From Erwinia aphidicola (GTDB lineage: Bacteria; Pseudomonadota; Gammaproteobacteria; Enterobacterales; Enterobacteriaceae): a stretch of 64,000 nucleotides of DNA. The DNA lies in assembly GCF_024169515.1 (NCBI RefSeq), contig NZ_JAMKCQ010000001.1, forward strand, positions 3,038,001 to 3,102,000, written 5' to 3'. The position numbers and the translations under genes are program-made. Shown here one piece after another: positions 18,190 to 27,230 of this stretch. The notes beneath the pieces are model-generated. The model ran no database searches. It saw only the letters and a list, made by a program, of their open reading frames with translations, and had not been told where the DNA came from. Position 1 is the stretch's first letter, and each line of letters opens with the position of its first letter.

Positions 18190-18212
18190 AAGGCGGACTC
18201 TGCGGTCCGCCC
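18190..18212 (-). terminator. Terminator of the cydAB operon
   Basis: On the minus strand a 7-base stem GGCGGAC/GTCCGCC is followed by a run of T (TTTTTTTT), only about 7 bases after the cydB stop. It also belongs to the GGCGGACC hairpin family seen elsewhere in the window. Confidence 0.85.
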
Positions 18213-18218
18213 TGACTG

Positions 18219-19226
18219 TCAGTGATACCCTTCATCCGGCTTGATTTTGCCGCGGAACACGTAGTAGCTCCAGAAGGTGTACACCAGAATCACCGGGATA
18301 ATCAGCAGACCACCGACCAGCATAAAGCCCTGGCTCTGCGGTGGCGATGCGGCATCCCAGATGGTGATGGTTGGCGGAATAATATTCGGCCAGACGCTGA
18401 TGCCCAGCCCGGTAAAGCCGAGGAACACCAGCGCCAGCGTCAGCAGGAACGGCGTATAGTGCGCATGGCGCTTCAGCGCACGCAACAGGCCCCAGCTTGC
18501 CACCACTACCAGCACCGGAACCGGCAGGAACCAGAACAGGTTTGGCAGGGTGAACCAGCGGTGCATGATGTCCGCATGCTGCAGCGGCGTCCAGATACTG
18601 ACAATGGCTATCACCACCAGCAGACCCAGCAGCAGTGGCCTGGTCAGCGCGGTCATCTTGCGGTGCAGCTCATTCTCGGTCTTCATAATCAGCCAGGTAC
18701 TGCCCAGCAGCGCATAGGCCAGAACCAGGCCCACGCCGCAGAACAGAGAAAACGGCGTCAGCCACGCCAGCTCCGGGCCGCTATAAGTACGATTGGTCAC
18801 TTCAAAGCCGTTGATGAACGCGCCGAGTACCACACCCTGGCTGAAGGTCGCCAGGAATGACCCACCGATAAAGGCTTTATCCCAGAATGGGCGGTGCTCT
18901 TCAGTGGCCTTAAAGCGGAACTCAAACGCCACGCCGCGGAAAATCAGTCCGATCAGCATGATGGTCAGCGGAGCGGCCAAAGCGGAGGTGATGACCGAGT
19001 AAGCCAGCGGGAAAGCGCCATACAGAGCAGCGCCTCCGAGGATTAGCCAGGTTTCGTTGCCGTCCCAGACGGGCGCGACGGTGTTAACCATCATGTCGCG
19101 CTCAACCGGATCTTTATTGAACGGGAACAGGATACCGATGCCAAGGTCGAAACCATCCATGATGATGTACATCAGGGTGGAGAAAATGATGATCACAAAC
19201 CAGATAATGGAGAGATCGATTCCCAT
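18219..19226 (-). CDS. Cytochrome bd oxidase subunit II (CydB/CioB type)
   Basis: 335 residues, integral membrane protein with about eight hydrophobic segments and the CydB start IWFVIIIFSTLMYIIMDGFDLG, followed by APVWDGNETWLILGGAALYGAFP, which is invariant in this family. It pairs with the subunit I gene one base upstream to form a quinol oxidase of the inner membrane. At 335 residues it is shorter than E. coli CydB (379) and fits the cyanide-insensitive (CIO) branch. No CydX-like small reading frame lies between its stop and the terminator. Confidence 0.9.
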   Translation of the reverse strand: MGIDLSIIWFVIIIFSTLMYIIMDGFDLGIGILFPFNKDPVERDMMVNTVAPVWDGNETWLILGGAALYGAFPLAYSVITSALAAPLTIMLIGLIFRGVAFEFRFKATEEHRPFWDKAFIGGSFLATFSQGVVLGAFINGFEVTNRTYSGPELAWLTPFSLFCGVGLVLAYALLGSTWLIMKTENELHRKMTALTRPLLLGLLVVIAIVSIWTPLQHADIMHRWFTLPNLFWFLPVPVLVVVASWGLLRALKRHAHYTPFLLTLALVFLGFTGLGISVWPNIIPPTITIWDAASPPQSQGFMLVGGLLIIPVILVYTFWSYYVFRGKIKPDEGYH

Positions 19227-19227
19227 C

Positions 19228-20652
19228 TTATTTTCCCTCTTCCGATGAATTAAGTTTTTCTTTCACGGCGGACAGCGGGCGTGAAGGGGTGTGGGAGGTG
19301 CCCGGACCGCCATCTGGCGTATGGTCGCCTTCGCCCGTCTCTGGGCCTTTCTTGATCAGATTGGCCAGATAGCTGTAGCCAACGCCGAATACGGCAAAAT
19401 AGACCAGCAGGAAAGCAATCAGGCTGATGCTCATCTGCAGCGTGCTGTGTAGCGACACGGCATCACGAGTGCGCAGCAGGCCGTAGATGACCCACGGCTG
19501 ACGACCCATTTCGGTGGTGATCCAGCCTGCGACCAGCGCAATCAGACCTGATGGCCCCATCAGCAGCACAAACCACAGGAATGCACGCGAGGTATACAGA
19601 CGCTGTCCGCGACGCATCCACAGGCTGACCACGCCCAACAGGATCATCAGCATGCCCAGCGCCACCATCACGCGGAATGACCAGAACACCACGGTGGAGT
19701 TCGGGCGGTCTTCTTTCGGGAAGCTTTTCAGCGCCGGAACCTGTTTATCCAGGCTGTGCGTCAGGATCAGACTGCCCAGATACGGAATTTCCACCGCGTA
19801 TTTGGTGCGCTCTTCTTTCATATCCGGGATACCGAACAGGATCAGCGGGGTCGCTTCTCCCGGTGGGTTTTCCCAGTGCCCTTCAATCGCCGCGATTTTC
19901 GCCGGCTGATGTTCCAGGGTGTTCAGGCCGTGGGCATCACCAATCATTGCCTGAATAGGGGAGACAATCAGCGCCATCCACAGAGCCATTGACAGCATTT
20001 TGCGCACTGCTGGCGTGTCGTTTTTGCGCAGCAGATGGTAAGCCGCAGAAGCGCCGACGAAGAACGCCGTTACCAGGAATGCCGCGACGGACATGTGCAG
20101 CAGGCGGTATGGGAAGGAGGGGTTGAAGACAATTTTCAACCAGTCCACCGGCACCACGATGCCGTTTTGCAGCGCATAACCCTGCGGCGTCTGCATCCAA
20201 CTGTTGGACGCGAGGATCCAGAAGGTTGAGATAATCGTACCCAGCGCGACCATGCAGGTAGCAAAGAAGTGCAGGCCACGGCTGACACGGTTCCAGCCGA
20301 ACAGCATCACGCCGAGGAAGCCAGCTTCAAGGAAGAACGCGGTAAGCACTTCGTAGGTCAGCAGCGGGCCGGTAATGCTGCCGGCAAACTGAGAAAATCC
20401 TGCCCAGTTAGTACCAAACTGATAGGCCATGACCAGACCGGAAACCACGCCCATACCGAAGTTAACGGCGAAGATTTTCGACCAGAAGTGATAGAGGTCG
20501 CGATAAACCTCATTTTTGCTTTTCAGCCACAGTCCTTCGAGCACCGCCAGAAAGCTGGCCAGCCCGATGGTGATGGCCGGGAAGAGAATGTGGAAGGCTA
20601 CGGTGAAACCGAACTGTATCCTTGCCAGATGGAACGCATCTAATCCGAACAT
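19228..20652 (-). CDS. Cytochrome bd oxidase subunit I (CydA/CioA type)
   Basis: 474 residues. Haem ligands of the family are visible: H21 in TVAFHILFPAI, the histidine in PYRLLHMSVAAFL and the methionine in WITTEMGRQPW. GRQPWVIYGLLRTRDAVS is characteristic of the CIO branch, and the short length reflects the short Q-loop of that branch compared with the 522 residues of E. coli CydA. It oxidises ubiquinol and reduces oxygen to water without pumping protons. First gene of a two-gene operon; the stop is one base from the cydB start. Confidence 0.9.
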   Translation of the reverse strand: MFGLDAFHLARIQFGFTVAFHILFPAITIGLASFLAVLEGLWLKSKNEVYRDLYHFWSKIFAVNFGMGVVSGLVMAYQFGTNWAGFSQFAGSITGPLLTYEVLTAFFLEAGFLGVMLFGWNRVSRGLHFFATCMVALGTIISTFWILASNSWMQTPQGYALQNGIVVPVDWLKIVFNPSFPYRLLHMSVAAFLVTAFFVGASAAYHLLRKNDTPAVRKMLSMALWMALIVSPIQAMIGDAHGLNTLEHQPAKIAAIEGHWENPPGEATPLILFGIPDMKEERTKYAVEIPYLGSLILTHSLDKQVPALKSFPKEDRPNSTVVFWSFRVMVALGMLMILLGVVSLWMRRGQRLYTSRAFLWFVLLMGPSGLIALVAGWITTEMGRQPWVIYGLLRTRDAVSLHSTLQMSISLIAFLLVYFAVFGVGYSYLANLIKKGPETGEGDHTPDGGPGTSHTPSRPLSAVKEKLNSSEEGK

Positions 20653-21409
20653 TGCTTACCTCGATCTAACATAAACTGCCTTTTATTTTTTTTACCCACT
20701 ATTAACAAATAGACTACATTTGATAAAAATGTAGCGGTGCTAATTGGGGACTTCTCATCGAAGGTTTGATCGTAAGACCAAATCAGGTGAAGGAGTAGCA
20801 ACAATAATATTGATCTGACGTATAACAGTAATGGATATTACGAGAAATTGTTTCGTTAACAGGTTAAATCAGGGCGCTGGAATGTTAAGGCAAGATGGCG
20901 GGATGATCCCAATATGTGAAGAAACTGTAACTTTCTGGCGGGAAGGCACTTTTTACCCTCGCAGGATGCATGTTTTCGCCGTGAAACTATGACGGGGCAG
21001 CGAATTGATTGCTTATAACCAAGTGGATTTTATATAACGATTAAGCCTGATGGACCGCCCTTAAGTATCAGTTCAGCACAATAACCCTCTGCTTTATCAC
21101 TTATTATGACCCTGGTGTTGTAAAAATGTTATTAGTTAGCTAATTATTATATTCCTGCGCCGTCAGGCTTAAATCGCTCCCGCTTAATAATATCGTCACG
21201 TCACTTTCCCGCGACTTTTGACCGACAAATGTTAAGGTTGTAATACATACAAATATTCATATTGAATCATTTTGTAACACTTTTAAGGCGGTTTACTGGC
21301 AAATACTTGTTGGAAATCAAAAACGGTTACCCATGAACGTGCAGGGTGCTTGTGAGATACCTGACGTGCTATAAATCAAGGAGCAATCGTCTACAGCTCA
21401 GGGGACAGG
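20653..21409. other. 757-base intergenic region upstream of cydA and the LysE-type gene
   Basis: No convincing gene on either strand. Near cydA there is an inverted repeat CTACATTT-N5-AAATGTAG (20714-20734), which might be an operator; no good FNR or ArcA site was identified. A 16-base imperfect inverted repeat brackets 21038-21176 (separate entry). The last 150 bases are AT-rich and probably hold the promoter of the exporter gene at 21410. Confidence 0.6.
21038..21176. repeat. MITE-like segment bounded by an inverted repeat
   Basis: CGATTAAGCCTGATGG at the left and CCGTCAGGCTTAAATCG at the right are imperfect inverted copies (one indel, one mismatch) around ~105 AT-rich bases without a reading frame. 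No clear target duplication is seen. It may be a small non-autonomous element or chance; a genome-wide copy count would decide. Confidence 0.35.
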
Positions 21410-22036
21410 ATGGACACATTGATAGCGTTGTTGCCGGTATATATGGCCTATTTACTGGGGACAGCCAGCCCCGGGCCAAGCAATATGGCGATTATGGGCA
21501 TGGCGATGAGCCAGGGACGCGTCCCGGCGCTGATGCTGGCCGCCGGAGTGATCACCGGATCGCTGTGCTGGGCGCTGCTGGTAGCCACTGGGTTGTCGGG
21601 CCTGCTGCTGATTTATGCTCAGGCGATTGTGGCCATCAAAATTGTTGGCGGTCTATATCTACTGTGGCTGGCGCTCAAAGCGGCACGCAGTGCGATGCGC
21701 AAAGGTGAGGAAAGAGGCGTTCCGCTCGAAACGGTGACGTTAACTCACGGGGCTTTATACCGTCGCGGGCTGCTGCTACATCTCGCGAATCCAAAGGCGA
21801 TTCTGGTCTGGACAGCAATTATGTCGCTGGGTATCCACCCTGATGCCTCTCCGCTGATTTTGCCCGCTATTGTCGGCGGCTGTGCGGTGCTGGGGGGGCT
21901 GGTATTTAGTAGCTATGCGCTGCTGTTTTCTACCCGGGCGATGAGCCGGGGTTATCAGAAATGTCGCCGCGGCATTGAGGGTGCTTTTGCTCTGTTTTTC
22001 ACGGCGGCCGGTTTAAAGCTGCTTTTTTCCCGTTAG
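21410..22036 (+). CDS. LysE/RhtB-family amino acid exporter
   Basis: 208 residues, about six membrane segments, with the family N-terminus ending in TASPGPSNMAIMGMAMSQGR (the conserved PGP element) and LLHLANPKAILVWTAI in the middle. Members export amino acids such as lysine, homoserine or threonine; the substrate cannot be told here. The ribosome site GGGGACAGG lies just before the ATG. It is a single gene followed by an unrelated membrane protein on the same strand after 224 bases. Confidence 0.88.
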   Translation: MDTLIALLPVYMAYLLGTASPGPSNMAIMGMAMSQGRVPALMLAAGVITGSLCWALLVATGLSGLLLIYAQAIVAIKIVGGLYLLWLALKAARSAMRKGEERGVPLETVTLTHGALYRRGLLLHLANPKAILVWTAIMSLGIHPDASPLILPAIVGGCAVLGGLVFSSYALLFSTRAMSRGYQKCRRGIEGAFALFFTAAGLKLLFSR

Positions 22037-22260
22037 GCGTAAGCCGTTACTGCTTATTTTTAAACGATTAATGGGTGTTTTCCCCTGAAGACCGTACAGA
22101 AATAGCGCTCTCATGCGTTTAAATTAGCGGCAAATCAGATGCGGTGTATTGCTAACCGGGCCCCTTGCTACATATACTAGTTCATTGATATTTATTGGTT
22201 TTTTTACTAAAGCCAAATTTTTTTATGGTATATGAAGCAGCCTTTGGGGTGAACAGCAGT

Positions 22261-23364
22261 ATGGAAAATGAACAGACAGAGCCCAGCAGCATTCCATTAC
22301 TGGATCTTGCGGCGATCCCGCGCGATATCATGCTGCTGGGTAAGCGACTGGCCGATACCAAATATCAGATTGATATGCTGGGGAAAAAAGGCTGGGGTGA
22401 GCTGACCGCTAATCTGCACGGCCTGGAGGCGAGCGGGGAGTGGAACGGGCCGGATGATGCGCTGACCTTTTTCAGTAAAATTTTCCCCTTTGCCATTTTG
22501 CCGTCGGAAACCGAACCGCTGGGCGTGTTTCAGGTGCCGACCGAACGGGTGATTGGCCGCAGCTGGCGCTGGTGGCCGGAGCATCTGAGCGGCAATAGCG
22601 AAGAGAAGCTGCGTGAGCACCTTGCCAGCCCAGCCGCTGCGGAAAGCACCTCCTGGTACTTTATCTCGGCGCTGGCGCTACTGTTAGCCGTGCAGGGACA
22701 GAGCCGGGTGAACTACTGCCGCATGCGCCATATTCCGCTGATTGCCGCCAGAGTGACTTATCTCTCTTACCCGCCGGCAGACCGCCTGAAGATCTATCAT
22801 ATGAATAAAGGCAAAATCCGTCAGAGCTGGGTAGTGCTCAACGACCGCTATCTGCAGGCGATTCAGTGGCCGCGTATTACGCTGCCTGCACTCAGCACCT
22901 ATGGGGTGCACAGCGCAACATGGCCACACACCTTTCCAGCGCCCGATTCGGTGTTTGAAGCCCTGTACGATCCGCAGCCTGCAGAAGATTTTGTTGCCCC
23001 CTGCGTCGACCTTCAGGCGCTGCAAGAGAAGCTAGAGGCGGAGAAGCAGGCACAGCTGCAGGCCGCCAGACCGGTGAAAATGGCGCTCAGCGATATGGAC
23101 ATTGTCAATATCTGGCCGGTCAGCATGACGCTGATGTTCTTTTTCCTGCTGTCGCTGGTGGCGGCGGGCGTGACCGCCGGCAGCGGCTGGTTAGGGCTGG
23201 TGAGCCTGGTGATTTGTGGCATGTCGGGCAGCCTGCTGCTGTTTCTCGCCGCGCCGGTTTTCCTGGTCAGCCAGCGCTTACGCAGCCGCCGCAGAGAGGA
23301 GGATGAAGAGGGCGTCAATGAGGAGATCAAAAGTGGGGAGGTGCCTCCCTCGGTTCGATCGTAA
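22261..23364 (+). CDS. Unrecognised protein with two C-terminal membrane segments
   Basis: 367 residues from ATG 22261, which has GGGGTGA about 9 bases upstream; ATG 22225 and TTG 22195 in frame would extend it but lack such a site. I do not recognise the family. The N-terminal ~280 residues are soluble and tryptophan-rich (for example GRSWRWWPEHLSG) with a charged helix QALQEKLEAEKQAQLQ. Two hydrophobic segments follow (about residues 283-303 and 310-335), then a basic-acidic tail RLRSRRREEDEEG. This suggests an inner-membrane protein with most of its mass in the cytoplasm. Base usage looks like its neighbours. Confidence 0.75.
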   Translation: MENEQTEPSSIPLLDLAAIPRDIMLLGKRLADTKYQIDMLGKKGWGELTANLHGLEASGEWNGPDDALTFFSKIFPFAILPSETEPLGVFQVPTERVIGRSWRWWPEHLSGNSEEKLREHLASPAAAESTSWYFISALALLLAVQGQSRVNYCRMRHIPLIAARVTYLSYPPADRLKIYHMNKGKIRQSWVVLNDRYLQAIQWPRITLPALSTYGVHSATWPHTFPAPDSVFEALYDPQPAEDFVAPCVDLQALQEKLEAEKQAQLQAARPVKMALSDMDIVNIWPVSMTLMFFFLLSLVAAGVTAGSGWLGLVSLVICGMSGSLLLFLAAPVFLVSQRLRSRRREEDEEGVNEEIKSGEVPPSVRS

Positions 23365-23383
23365 CGCTTGCGCTTTTGCGGCC

Positions 23384-23409
23384 AAAAAAAGCCCGCAGGT
23401 TATGCGGGC
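23384..23409 (-). terminator. Terminator reading leftward
   Basis: Stem GCCCGCA/TGCGGGC with a 5-base loop; on the minus strand it is followed by TTTTTTT. It probably ends transcripts from the 81-residue gene at 23587-23832, about 180 bases downstream of its stop. The plus-strand side lacks a T-run. Confidence 0.75.
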
Positions 23410-23586
23410 AATAATGCTTTGATTGTGGCTTTGCGATGAGTTGTCGCACTAAAATAATGGCACTATTTAACTAGAAATTATAAGCGTTTATACCGATCGA
23501 TAGCAGATTATCGATCTAATAATCCGATTGGTTGGATAACCTGCTAATCGTGCGAAGCACCCCAGCTATTTTCTCTGTTAACCCAT

Positions 23587-23832
23587 TCAGTGCGGCTGCT
23601 CAAATCCCGCTTCAATCATCTTTTCACGCATGGCGCTGGCGATCACCCGGTTACCGCCAGTGACCGGATAAATCACGTTATTGACCACGTCATCGACATC
23701 ATGTTCGTTAAATTCCTGCCGGGTGAGCTGTGCTCCGCCCTCATCATTAATCGCAATCGCGCCTTTAATATGGCCACCAGAATTCTGCGCGGTCAGACTG
23801 TAACGTCCCATACTGGTACTGATAGTGCTCAT
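23587..23832 (-). CDS. Small hypothetical protein
   Basis: 81 residues, no membrane segment or signal peptide, acidic in the middle (QEFNEHDVDDVVNNV). Not recognised. It has a good ribosome site (GAGGTGA) 6 bases before the ATG and a downstream terminator, which support a real gene. It stands alone between the unknown membrane protein and the ygbI regulator. Confidence 0.6.
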   Translation of the reverse strand: MSTISTSMGRYSLTAQNSGGHIKGAIAINDEGGAQLTRQEFNEHDVDDVVNNVIYPVTGGNRVIASAMREKMIEAGFEQPH

Positions 23833-23951
23833 AAGGTCACCTCATCGCATTTTCAAGGAAAAGGGTGGCAAGTGAGTCCATAAAACAGCCTGGATAAGTT
23901 TAGCCACCCGCCTGCGACTTCTCCCTGGCGCCAGCGTAAAGAAGTGAAAGG

Positions 23952-23969
23952 TCGCGATCGCGATCGCGA
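23952..23969. repeat. 18-base perfect palindrome of overlapping GCGATCGC
   Basis: TCGCGATCGCGATCGCGA reads the same on both strands and contains two GCGATCGC octamers and two Dam sites. It lies 16 bases beyond the ygbI stop in a gene-free gap. Confidence 0.7.
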
Positions 23970-23985
23970 AAATAGGGCGGCAGGA

Positions 23986-24747
23986 TCACTCCGCAATGAT
24001 CACGCCGACGTCCAGCGTATTCAGTTCCTGACGGGCCGCGCTGGCAAGATGTGGATCGGTGATGATGCTGTCAAAACGCGTCAGCGGCAGCGCGAGAAAC
24101 GTGGCAATCTTGTTGTATTTCGAACTGTCCGCCAGCAGGACGCGTTTGCTGCTGACCTCGTTCACCGCCCGCTTGACGGCAATTTTCTCTTCGTCAGGCG
24201 TGAAGATGCCGCGCGGCCCCCAGCAGGAAGCCGAGATAAAGGCGATATCAACCGACAGCCCGCGCAGAGACTGCGCAGCCGCATCGCCGACGCAGGAGCG
24301 GTTATCGCGGCACAGCGTGCCGCCGGTATGGATCATACGGCACTGGCTGGTATCGATAAGGAAATTGGCGATGACAAAATCGTTGGTGATCACCAGCAGG
24401 TCGTCACGCGCGCCCAGCTCCCGCGCCAGCGCCAGCGTCGTGGTCCCGGCATCCAGGTAGATGCAGCTGTTGCGGGGAATATGGCGCGCAGCGGCAGCAC
24501 CGATAGCCTGCTTCTCCTGGCTGAACATGCTGGTTTTATCAAGGTGCGAAGGCTCGCTCGACAGGCGCTCGGTGGAACGTACGCCGCCGGAGACCAGCAG
24601 CACGGCACCCTGTTCCTCCAGCTTTTGCAGGTCGCGGCGGATGGTCATATGCGAGACGGCAAGGCGCTCGGTCAGCTCGGCGATGCTGACCACACCGCGC
24701 TCCTGTACCAGCGTGAGAATTTGTTGATGACGTTCAATCGGGATCAT
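23986..24747 (-). CDS. ygbI: DeoR-family transcriptional regulator YgbI
   Basis: 253 residues. The N-terminal winged helix-turn-helix (VVSIAELTERLAVSHMTIRRDL, about residues 19-40) is followed by the DeoR sugar-phosphate sensing domain with YLDAGTTTLALA and the ITND motif. It is divergently transcribed from ygbJ, as in E. coli. It probably represses ygbJKLMN until an intermediate of four-carbon acid sugar breakdown is present; three copies of a CAAATWATCAC motif in the shared promoter region are the likely operators (inference). Confidence 0.9.
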   Translation of the reverse strand: MIPIERHQQILTLVQERGVVSIAELTERLAVSHMTIRRDLQKLEEQGAVLLVSGGVRSTERLSSEPSHLDKTSMFSQEKQAIGAAAARHIPRNSCIYLDAGTTTLALARELGARDDLLVITNDFVIANFLIDTSQCRMIHTGGTLCRDNRSCVGDAAAQSLRGLSVDIAFISASCWGPRGIFTPDEEKIAVKRAVNEVSSKRVLLADSSKYNKIATFLALPLTRFDSIITDPHLASAARQELNTLDVGVIIAE

Positions 24748-24818
24748 CGCGGCTCCTGAAATTAACGGTTTATCAGAGTGTAACGGAGCGCAGCGCGGCT
24801 CTGCACCACAATTTTTAT

Positions 24819-25032
24819 CAAATTATCACGTTATTCCCTGATGAGCATGATGCTATTCGCATTATCCTTTAGGTAAGTCGTTGAAATTGATTCTATTTGC
24901 CAGCGTGAGCGGATGAGTTAAAGATGTTAAGCGTTGTGAAATATGCGCTTTCTCTTGTTAATTAATGTGAGCGTGGTCACCAAATTATCACCATAAAGCG
25001 CCTATACTTCACACAACAAAACAAATAATCAC
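24819..25032 (+). promoter_or_regulatory. ygbJ promoter with CRP site and three operator-like repeats
   Basis: TGTGA-N6-TCACC at 24966-24981 is a near-consensus CRP site. TATACT at 25003-25008 fits a -10, placing the CRP centre at about -41.5, the class II activator position. CAAATTATCAC occurs at 24819-24829 and 24981-24991, and CAAATAATCAC at 25022-25032; the second lies between the CRP site and the -10, the third just after the expected start. This is a layout for catabolite activation plus DeoR-type repression. Confidence 0.75.
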
Positions 25033-25053
25033 CAAAATTAACACGGAGAGCGT

Positions 25054-25968
25054 ATGTCAAACGCAACATCTATGTCGGTCTGTGTCGTTGGCCTCGGTTC
25101 TATGGGGATGGGTGCGGCGCAATCCTGTATTAAAGCTGGCCTGAAAACTTACGGCGTCGATCTCAACCCGACCGCGCTGCAAACCCTGCGCGACAGCGGT
25201 GCCGTGGCTGCCGAACCCCGCGCCGATAGCTTTGCCGCGCAGCTGGACGCCGTCGTGCTGCTGGTGGTGAATGCCGCACAGGTGAAGCAGATCCTGTTTA
25301 GCGAGAGCGGGCTGGCAGCAAAGCTGAAGCCGGGAACGGCGGTCATGGTCTCCTCGACCATCTCTTCTCAGGATGCGCTGGCGATTGAACAGCAGCTGGC
25401 GGCCCATCAGCTGATCATGCTGGATGCGCCGGTTTCCGGCGGAGCGGCTAAGGCAGCTAGCGGTGAGATGACGGTGATGGCCTCCGGTAGCGAGCAGGCG
25501 TTTACGCTGCTGCAACCGGTGCTGGATGCGGTGGCGGGCAAGGTATATCGCATCGGCGCGGAAATCGGCCTCGGCTCGACCGTGAAAATTATTCATCAGC
25601 TGCTGGCAGGCGTGCATATCGCTGCCGGGGCTGAAGCGATGGCGCTCGCCGCCCGGGCCGGTATCCCACTTGATACCATGTATGACGTAGTGACTAACGC
25701 GGCGGGTAACTCCTGGATGTTTGAAAACCGCATGCGCCACGTGGTTGATGGCGACTACTCGCCAAAATCTGCGGTCGACATCTTTGTGAAAGATCTTGGC
25801 CTGGTTGCCGACACCGCCAAAGCACTGCACTTCCCGCTGCCGCTGGCCTCCACCGCTTTTAATATGTTCACCTCCGCCAGCAACGCAGGCTATGGCCGTG
25901 AAGATGACAGCGCGGTGATCAAAATTTTCAGCGGCATTACGCTGCCGGGTAAAAAGGAGCAGGAATAA
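25054..25968 (+). CDS. ygbJ: L-threonate/D-erythronate-type dehydrogenase LtnD (YgbJ)
   Basis: 304 residues, beta-hydroxyacid dehydrogenase family: NAD motif GLGSMG (residues 13-18), substrate-binding DAPVSGGAAKA and catalytic-lysine region GSTVKIIHQLL. In the described pathway it oxidises a four-carbon sugar acid to the 2-keto acid. First gene of ygbJKLMN; its stop overlaps the next ATG by one base. The ribosome site GGAGAG precedes the ATG. Substrate (L-threonate or D-erythronate type) is from the family, not the sequence. Confidence 0.9.
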   Translation: MSNATSMSVCVVGLGSMGMGAAQSCIKAGLKTYGVDLNPTALQTLRDSGAVAAEPRADSFAAQLDAVVLLVVNAAQVKQILFSESGLAAKLKPGTAVMVSSTISSQDALAIEQQLAAHQLIMLDAPVSGGAAKAASGEMTVMASGSEQAFTLLQPVLDAVAGKVYRIGAEIGLGSTVKIIHQLLAGVHIAAGAEAMALAARAGIPLDTMYDVVTNAAGNSWMFENRMRHVVDGDYSPKSAVDIFVKDLGLVADTAKALHFPLPLASTAFNMFTSASNAGYGREDDSAVIKIFSGITLPGKKEQE

Positions 25969-27230
25969 TGCGTCTTGGTGTGATTGCAGATGATTTTACC
26001 GGGGCGACCGATATCGCCAGCTTCCTGGTGCAGAACGGCATGTCCACCGTACAGGTGAATGGCGTGCCTGCTGAGGCGCTGGAGCTAAACGCCAATGCGA
26101 TTGTGGTCAGCCTGAAGTCGCGCTCCTGTGCGCCTGAAAAAGCGGTGGCAGATTCTCTCCAGGCGTTGCAGTGGCTACAGCAGCAGGGCTGCGAGCGCTT
26201 CTATTTTAAATACTGCTCCACCTTCGACAGCACCGCTCAGGGCAATATTGGCCCGGTGACCGACGCGCTGCTGGATGCGCTGGGTGAATCGCAAACCATT
26301 ATCTCCCCGTCGCTGCCGGTCAATGGCCGCACGGTGTATCAGGGGCATCTGTTCGTGATGGACCAGCTGCTGTCCGATTCCGGCATGCGCCACCATCCGG
26401 TGACGCCGATGACCGACAGTAATCTGCTGCGCCTGATGGAAGCGCAGAGTCGCGGTAAGGCAGGACTGGTTGCCAGCCCGACGCTGGATCGCGGGGCCGC
26501 TGCCGTGCGCGCAGCGCTGAGCGCGCTGCAAGAGCAGGGTGTGCGCTACGTGGTGCTGGATGCGCTGAATGAACAGCATCTGCTGACCCAGGGCGAAGCG
26601 CTGCGCGACATGCGGCTGGTCACCGGCGGTTCCGGGCTGGCAATCGGCCTGGCGCGCCAGTGGGCCAACGCAGCGCACGACAGCGCTCAGGCTCAGGCCG
26701 CGGGTGCGCCGCAGGGCGAGCGTGCCGTGGTGCTCTCTGGCTCCTGCTCAACCATGACTAACCGCCAGGTAGCGCGCTATCGCCAGCAGGCGGCGGCGCA
26801 GGCGGTAGATGTTGAACGTGCGCTCAACCAGCGGGAAGAGTATGCCATCGCGCTATGCGACTGGGTGGCTGAGCATGAAACTGACGCGCTGGCCCCGCTG
26901 CTGTTTGCCACCGCCGAACCGCAAGTGCTGCAGCGTATTCAGCAGCAGTACGGCGCCCAGAACAGCAGCGAAGCGATTGAACAGCTGTTTGCTGCCGTGG
27001 TGCGCGAACTGCAGCAGCGCGGCTGGCAGCGCTTTATCGTCGCAGGGGGCGAAACTTCCGGCGTGGTGGCACAGACGCTGGGCATTCATGCCTTCCATAT
27101 TGGCCCGGCCATCTCTCCCGGCGTTCCCTGGGTGCGCGGCGTCGGGCAGCCGGTTTCGCTGGCGCTCAAATCCGGTAATTTCGGCGATGAAAACTTTTTT
27201 GCCCGCGCACAGACGGAGTTCACAGTATGA
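25968..27230 (+). CDS. otnK: Four-carbon acid sugar kinase OtnK (YgbK)
   Basis: 420 residues, DUF1537/OtnK family: N-terminal IADDFTGATDIASFL, central FDSTAQGNIGPV and C-terminal nucleotide-binding AGGETSGVVAQ. It phosphorylates the 2-keto-tetronate made by LtnD. Overlaps ygbJ by one base and otnC by 4 bases. Confidence 0.93.
   Translation: MRLGVIADDFTGATDIASFLVQNGMSTVQVNGVPAEALELNANAIVVSLKSRSCAPEKAVADSLQALQWLQQQGCERFYFKYCSTFDSTAQGNIGPVTDALLDALGESQTIISPSLPVNGRTVYQGHLFVMDQLLSDSGMRHHPVTPMTDSNLLRLMEAQSRGKAGLVASPTLDRGAAAVRAALSALQEQGVRYVVLDALNEQHLLTQGEALRDMRLVTGGSGLAIGLARQWANAAHDSAQAQAAGAPQGERAVVLSGSCSTMTNRQVARYRQQAAAQAVDVERALNQREEYAIALCDWVAEHETDALAPLLFATAEPQVLQRIQQQYGAQNSSEAIEQLFAAVVRELQQRGWQRFIVAGGETSGVVAQTLGIHAFHIGPAISPGVPWVRGVGQPVSLALKSGNFGDENFFARAQTEFTV

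Noticed and set aside
20714..20740. Possible FNR site upstream of cydA
   Set aside because: Only the TTGAT half fits; the other half matches poorly. Kept only as an inverted repeat.
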